This document shows positions 60,039 through 64,000 of a DNA stretch of 64,000 nucleotides, in pieces. The translations under genes were made by a program, and so were the position numbers. A model generated the notes under the pieces. It was given only the letters and a program-made list of their open reading frames with translations. It was not told the origin of the DNA and made no database searches. Origin of the DNA: Candidatus Binatia bacterium (GTDB taxonomy: Bacteria > Desulfobacterota > Binatia > UBA12015); NCBI GenBank assembly GCA_036563615.1, contig DATCMB010000006.1, forward strand, positions 380,149-444,148, given 5' to 3'. Numbering within the stretch: the first letter of the stretch is position 1; each line of letters opens with the position of its first letter.

Positions 60039-61682
60039 ATGCGGGCGCTGCGCGCGGTTCTGGCTGCGGTCGTTCTGACCTGCGCCGCCGCGTGCAGCGA
60101 CCGCGACGGCGTGTCGGACGTCGCGAGCCGTCCGAACGTCGTCTGGATCGTCGCCGACGACGTGAGCCGCGAGATCGGCGCGTACGGCGACCCGCTCGCG
60201 CGCACCCCGAACGTCGACCGGCTCGCCGCCGAGGGCACGCGCTTCGAGAACGCGTTCGCGACCTCCGGCGTCTGCGCGCCGAGCCGCGCCGCGCTGATCA
60301 CGGGCATGTACGCGACCTCGATCGGCGCGCACCACATGCGCACGCTCGACCGCGGCTACCAGCCCGTGCCGCCGCCGGAGGTGAAGACGTTCACCGAGCA
60401 CCTGCGCGCGGCGGGCTACTGGACGAGCAACTGGGGCAAGCTCGACTACCAGTTCAGCGGCGCGCTCGACGGCGCGCCGATCAGCAACTGGGACGAGCCG
60501 AACGGCGACTGGCGCGGGCGCGCGCCGGGTCAACCGTTCTTCGCCTACGTGACGATCCTGGTGACGCACGAGAGCCAGCTCTTCGGCGACGCCGGGGTCA
60601 CCGAGACCGATCCGGACGCGGTGCGCGTCCCGCCGTACTACCCCGACACGCCGGTCGTGCGGCGTGACTTCGCGCGTCACTACGACAACGTCGCGCGCAT
60701 GGACGCGCGGGTCGGCGAGATCCTGGCGCTGCTCGAGGAAGACGGCGTTGCGGACAACACCGTCGTCTTCTTCTTCCCGGACAACGGGCGCGGCTTCCCG
60801 CGCGACAAGCGAACGATTTACGACGGCGGCATCCACGAGCCGCTCGTCGTCCGCTGGCCGGGACGCATCCCTGCGGGTGCGGTCGACCCGCAGCTCGTGA
60901 GCTTCGTCGATCTCGCACCGACGGTGCTCGCGCTCGCGGGCGTGCCCGTGCCCGCGCACATGCTGGGCCGCGTGTTCTTGGGCCCCGAGCCGGATCCCGA
61001 GCCCGACTACGTCTTCGCCGCCGCCGACCGCCACGACGAAGCCCACGACCACATCCGCGCGGTGCGCGACCGGCGCTACAAGTACATCCGCAACTACCGC
61101 CCCGATCTGCCCTACGGTCAGCCGATCCGCTTCCGCGAGAACCTCGCCACCATGCGCGAGATCTTCCGCCTGCACGACGAGGGTCTGCTCGCGCCGCCGG
61201 CGGATTGGTACTACCGCGCGACCAAGCCGGTCGAGGAGCTCTACGACACGCTGGTCGATCCGCACGAGCTCGAGAACCTCGCCGCGAGCCCGCAGCACCA
61301 GGACGTGCTGCTGCGCATGCGCGCGGCGCTCGATCAGTGGGTCCAGCGCACGCGCGACCTCGGCTTCGTGCTCGAGGAGGAGCTCGCGGAGCGCTACTGG
61401 CCGGGCGGCGTGCAGCCGCAGACGCCACCGCCGCTCGTGTCGCCGCAAGGCGGCACGTTCGTCGATGCGGTGACCGTCGTGCTCGGCGCGCCCGTCGACG
61501 GTGCTTCCATCGTGTGGACGCTCGAGCAAGGTGACGACGTCCACTGGCGGCTCTACCACGAGCCGATCGTGCTCACGACGAGCGCGACGCTGCGCGCCCG
61601 CGCCGTGCGCTACGGCTGGGCGGAGAGCGAGGAGGCGCGCGCGTGCTTCGTCATCGGAGCCGCGCCGTCGAGCTGTCCGTGA
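60039..61682 (+). CDS. Exported sulfatase lipoprotein with C-terminal beta domain
   Basis: 547 residues. Leader VLTCAAAC supplies a lipobox. Sulfatase core: VVWIVADDVSREIGAYG metal loop, CAPSRAALITGMY (CxPSR, with Cys to be converted to formylglycine), HESQLFGD, FPDNGRGFPRDKRTIYDGG, and EELYDTLVDPHELENLA. The C-terminal 85 residues (VSPQGGTFVDAVTVVLGAPV...) resemble the chitobiase/hexosaminidase C-terminal domain. Likely acts on sulfated glycans or steroids. Starts 10 bases after the ACAD, so part of the same operon. A formylglycine-generating enzyme is not in the window. Confidence 0.9.
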   Translation: MRALRAVLAAVVLTCAAACSDRDGVSDVASRPNVVWIVADDVSREIGAYGDPLARTPNVDRLAAEGTRFENAFATSGVCAPSRAALITGMYATSIGAHHMRTLDRGYQPVPPPEVKTFTEHLRAAGYWTSNWGKLDYQFSGALDGAPISNWDEPNGDWRGRAPGQPFFAYVTILVTHESQLFGDAGVTETDPDAVRVPPYYPDTPVVRRDFARHYDNVARMDARVGEILALLEEDGVADNTVVFFFPDNGRGFPRDKRTIYDGGIHEPLVVRWPGRIPAGAVDPQLVSFVDLAPTVLALAGVPVPAHMLGRVFLGPEPDPEPDYVFAAADRHDEAHDHIRAVRDRRYKYIRNYRPDLPYGQPIRFRENLATMREIFRLHDEGLLAPPADWYYRATKPVEELYDTLVDPHELENLAASPQHQDVLLRMRAALDQWVQRTRDLGFVLEEELAERYWPGGVQPQTPPPLVSPQGGTFVDAVTVVLGAPVDGASIVWTLEQGDDVHWRLYHEPIVLTTSATLRARAVRYGWAESEEARACFVIGAAPSSCP

Positions 61683-61744
61683 GGGAACACGGGTCGGGCT
61701 CGCGGCGCGGCGAGCGCTGAAGCAGGAGCGGGAAAGGATCCGGA

Positions 61745-61770
61745 CGCGGCGGTGCCGCAGCACCGCCGCG
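61745..61770. terminator. Hairpin after the sulfatase
   Basis: Perfect 11-bp stem (61745-61755 with 61760-61770) with 4-base loop between the convergent sulfatase and small secreted protein genes. No clear U-tract. Confidence 0.55.
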
Positions 61771-61778
61771 CACCGCGC

Positions 61779-62036
61779 TCACTGCGGCGGGTTGTCCGCC
61801 TTCTCTTGCTCCATCGCCTCCTTCTTCAGGCAGGCGTTGATGCGCTCGACCGGCACGTTGAGCTTCTTCGACAGCTCGTCGACGCTGGTGCCGCCGCCGG
61901 TCTCGTCCATGGCGGCCTGGATCTGATCGCAGGTCATCTCCTTGCCGCCGGCTGCTTGATGCTGCTCCGCGAGGGCTGCGGTCGCGGAGCCGAGCAGCAG
62001 CGCCGCGCCGAGCATGATCGCCGTGTGCTTGCGCAT
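61779..62036 (-). CDS. Small secreted protein with two cysteines
   Basis: 85 residues: signal peptide ending near ALA-E, then an acidic helical mature part with MTCDQIQAAMDETGG and INACLKKEAME, whose two cysteines could form a disulfide. AAAGGAGGGGAAG is a strong ribosome-binding site directly before the ATG, supporting a real gene. No family recognised; function unknown. Confidence 0.8.
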   Translation of the reverse strand: MRKHTAIMLGAALLLGSATAALAEQHQAAGGKEMTCDQIQAAMDETGGGTSVDELSKKLNVPVERINACLKKEAMEQEKADNPPQ

Positions 62037-62117
62037 CTTCCCCTCCTTTCCGAGCGTCGGCTCGGTCGGCGGCGTTTGTGCACCAGGTGCACGGCGGTCG
62101 CAAGCAGGGCGCGATGT

Positions 62118-62888
62118 TCAGGCTTGGCGGCGCTCGTCCTCTTGCTTGGCGGCGACGCGCTCGAGCTCGCCGGTCTCGCGCAGATAGAGCTCGTGCACGC
62201 GCGCGGTCAGCTGCTCGACCGTGAGGTGCGCGAAGCTCTCGTACGGGATCTCGGGCAGCACACGGACGCCGATCTCGTGGTGGCCGCGCAGCACGAAGCC
62301 GTGCTTCGGCAAGGCGTCCGCCGTGCCGGAGATCACGATCGGCAGGATCGGCACGCGCGCTTCGAGCGCGAGCTGGAAGGCGCCGGGCTTGAACGCGCGC
62401 AGGCGGCCGTCGGGCGAGCGCGTGCCCTCGGGAAAGATCATCAGCGAGCTGCCCTCGGCGAGCGTCTTGCGGCAGGTCTCCATCATCTGGCGAATGCTGT
62501 TCTTGTCGCCGCGCCGCAGCTTGACGTAGCGGTTCAGACGCATGTTCCAGCCGATCGCCGGGATGCGGAACATCTCCGCCTTCGACACCCACTTGAAGTG
62601 CCGCTGCAGGCGGAAGAGCACGAGGATGTCGAGGAACGAGAGGTGGTTCGCGACCATGACGTAGGTCGCACCGGGGCGGATGTTCTCGCGCCCGACCACG
62701 TGCACCCGCCAGATCGGGTTGAGCCAGGTGTAGAGCGACGCCCACCAGCAGGTGAAGCGGTGCAGCAGGCGCAGCCGCCGATCGAACGGCACGGTGACGA
62801 GCCAGATCAGGAGCGCGATCGGGAAGAGCAGGAGCGAGGTCACCCCGATCCCGACCCAGAAGAGCACGGACAGAACTGCGGCGAGCAC
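62118..62888 (-). CDS. 1-acyl-sn-glycerol-3-phosphate acyltransferase (PlsC-like)
   Basis: 256 residues. N-terminal membrane segment (LSVLFWVGIGVTSLLLFPIALLIWLV), then acyltransferase motifs ANHLSFLD (NHx4D), GDKNSIRQMM, and FPEGTRSPDG. Typical PlsC length. Makes phosphatidic acid or acylates a related lysolipid. 230 bases after the SGNH gene's end region on the same strand as the small secreted protein. Confidence 0.93.
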   Translation of the reverse strand: MLAAVLSVLFWVGIGVTSLLLFPIALLIWLVTVPFDRRLRLLHRFTCWWASLYTWLNPIWRVHVVGRENIRPGATYVMVANHLSFLDILVLFRLQRHFKWVSKAEMFRIPAIGWNMRLNRYVKLRRGDKNSIRQMMETCRKTLAEGSSLMIFPEGTRSPDGRLRAFKPGAFQLALEARVPILPIVISGTADALPKHGFVLRGHHEIGVRVLPEIPYESFAHLTVEQLTARVHELYLRETGELERVAAKQEDERRQA

Positions 62889-62933
62889 CCTCGACGCCTA
62901 GCAGGCGACGTGCGCCGCGGCACGGCCACCGCG

Positions 62934-64000
62934 CTAGCCGCTTGGCCCACCGCTCGCTTGCTCGCCGTCACGCGTATTCCGTCGCTCCGTGGCAGCGGTC
63001 GCGGCGCGGCGGACGTCGTCCTCGACCGCCGCGGCGACGATCTCCGCGAGCAACCGGTTGCCGCGCGCGTTCAGGTGCCAGTCGCGCGCGAAGAAGACCG
63101 CGCGTCCCTCGCCCCCGCGCTCGCGCATCGCGGTGCCGGCGTCGATCGCGCGCACGCCGCGCTCGCGGAGCCGCTCCACCAGGTCGCCGTAGATCTCGCG
63201 GTCGCCGCCGACCAGGTCCTGCTTGCACGGCATGACCACCGCGCGCACGACGAATCCTGCGTCGCGCCCGCGGCGCTCGAGGTCCTCGAGCTGGGCTACG
63301 ATCTTGGCGCGCTGCCAGATGCCGAGCGCGGCCTCGTCGAGCTGCGGCAGCCGTCGGAACGGGTCCGCGCGGTGCAGCGTGCCGAGCACGGCCTGCACGC
63401 TCTTCAGCTTGCGTACCGGACGCGGCAGCGCGGCGAAGAGGCGTCCTTGCAGCAGCACCCAGCTGCTCCAGGTCGGCAGCTCGACGAGACGCCCCGCCTC
63501 GAGGTCGTAGAGCGACATGTCGGCGTCGTAGCCGACGTCGGAGCAGTGGATGCCGAACAGCACGACGTCCGGGGAGAGCGCGAGCCAGCGCTCGACGAGC
63601 GCGCGGTAGGTCTGGTCGCTGCCGTAGCCCGGGACGCCGGCGTTCAGCACGGTCGCGGCGAGCCCCCGCGCGCCGAGCTCCGTCTGCAGCAGCGCCGGGT
63701 ACGTGCCGTCGTCCGGCATGCCGTGGCCGTAGGTGAAGGAGTCGCCCGCGGCGAGCACCGTCACGTCGCCCGAGCTGCGCGCTCCGGGCGCCGCGCCGCG
63801 CAGGCCGAGCGCATCGATGGTCGTCGTCTCGGTGAACTCGTCGGTGCCCCAGGCGCCGCTCGCGCCCGGCTCGAAGGTCCACAGGAGACGCTCGTCCAGG
63901 CGACAGCACGCGCTCTGCCGGGCGGCGAAGTGGAGACCTGCCGCCGGGTCGGCGACGAGCGCGCGCACGCCGAGCTCGAGCGCCGCGACCAGGAGCACCG
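62934..64000 (-). CDS. SGNH/GDSL hydrolase (probably partial)
   Basis: At least 354 residues. LAAGDSFTYGHGM is block I, LNAGVPGYGSDQ the Gly block, FGIHCSDVGY near block III, and DWHLNARGNRLLA holds the Asp-His pair. Such proteins deacylate or deacetylate glycans or lipids. A GTG occurs two bases from the window end, but the open frame continues to the edge and begins with a hydrophobic LLVAALELGVRAL segment, so the true start probably lies beyond the window. Confidence 0.85.
   Translation of the reverse strand, partial: VLLVAALELGVRALVADPAAGLHFAARQSACCRLDERLLWTFEPGASGAWGTDEFTETTTIDALGLRGAAPGARSSGDVTVLAAGDSFTYGHGMPDDGTYPALLQTELGARGLAATVLNAGVPGYGSDQTYRALVERWLALSPDVVLFGIHCSDVGYDADMSLYDLEAGRLVELPTWSSWVLLQGRLFAALPRPVRKLKSVQAVLGTLHRADPFRRLPQLDEAALGIWQRAKIVAQLEDLERRGRDAGFVVRAVVMPCKQDLVGGDREIYGDLVERLRERGVRAIDAGTAMRERGGEGRAVFFARDWHLNARGNRLLAEIVAAAVEDDVRRAATAATERRNTRDGEQASGGPSG

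Overview
The window is very GC-rich, densely coded chromosomal DNA. Codon third positions are nearly all G or C. It carries about 49 protein genes and I see no rRNA, tRNA, CRISPR array, insertion sequence, prophage or plasmid function. Envelope genes point to a didermic, LPS-type Gram-negative: outer-membrane barrels, an LpxL-like acyltransferase, a family 9 heptosyltransferase-like enzyme and an NfrA/NfrB pair. The metabolic set is rich in a cytochrome P450, a family III CoA-transferase, acyl-CoA dehydrogenases, luciferase-like flavin monooxygenases, DUF1329, fumarylacetoacetate hydrolase and dienelactone hydrolase. This mixture is what I would expect of an uncultured soil or marine delta-like lineage (Myxococcota, Desulfobacterota or Binatota-like), but the phylum is an inference. 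Three genes are broken by single-base lesions, which may be assembly errors in a metagenome bin.

Layout. 1-8.6 kb: a TetR regulator divergent from a P450, a Tat-exported amidohydrolase, a YfcE-type phosphoesterase, a peroxide-defence unit (cysteine-free PerR-like regulator, ahpC, ahpD) with a palindromic operator, a CoA-transferase, and a membrane protein that is a metal-site-less relative of M48 peptidases. 8.7-21.7 kb: sterol-desaturase-type hydroxylase, secreted alpha/beta hydrolase, membrane phosphoesterase, a catabolic cluster (dienelactone hydrolase, two luciferase-like monooxygenases, thioesterase, lactonase-type amidohydrolase, FAH-family enzyme), a delta-60-repeat protein and an FGGY kinase. 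21.7-28.4 kb: a structured leader, then nfrB-nfrA-DUF4434, which looks like a c-di-GMP-controlled exopolysaccharide system. 28.5-37.2 kb: secreted zincin with its own promoter, then outer-membrane barrel, cupredoxin-like protein, receptor-type adenylate/guanylate cyclase, and a lipoprotein that reads like a two-domain BPI/LBP (TULIP) protein. 37.2-42.5 kb: a FecR/DUF6600 protein with a very long Arg/Gln repeat tail, divergent from a CehA/McbA-type metallohydrolase. 42.6-52.6 kb: hybrid PAS-GAF kinase plus receiver, GST, metallo-beta-lactamase-fold enzyme, SDR, another luciferase-like enzyme, a second kinase, glycosyltransferase 9, and an exported nucleoside-phosphorylase-like lipoprotein. 52.6-64 kb: DUF1329 protein, a tightly overlapping operon of two hotdog dehydratase subunits plus a methyltransferase, an LpxL-like protein, paired acyl-CoA dehydrogenases with a sulfatase, a tiny secreted protein, PlsC, and an SGNH hydrolase at the edge.

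How they fit together. The peroxide unit, the P450/TetR pair and the acyl-CoA/monooxygenase genes suggest an aerobe that oxidises hydrophobic substrates. The nfr locus, cyclase cluster and kinases suggest that envelope and extracellular carbohydrate output is governed by cyclic nucleotides. The most interesting points are the NfrB C-terminus with six MshEN-type motifs, the BPI-like lipoprotein, and the two adjacent dehydratase subunits that each keep only one half of the catalytic His/Glu pair.
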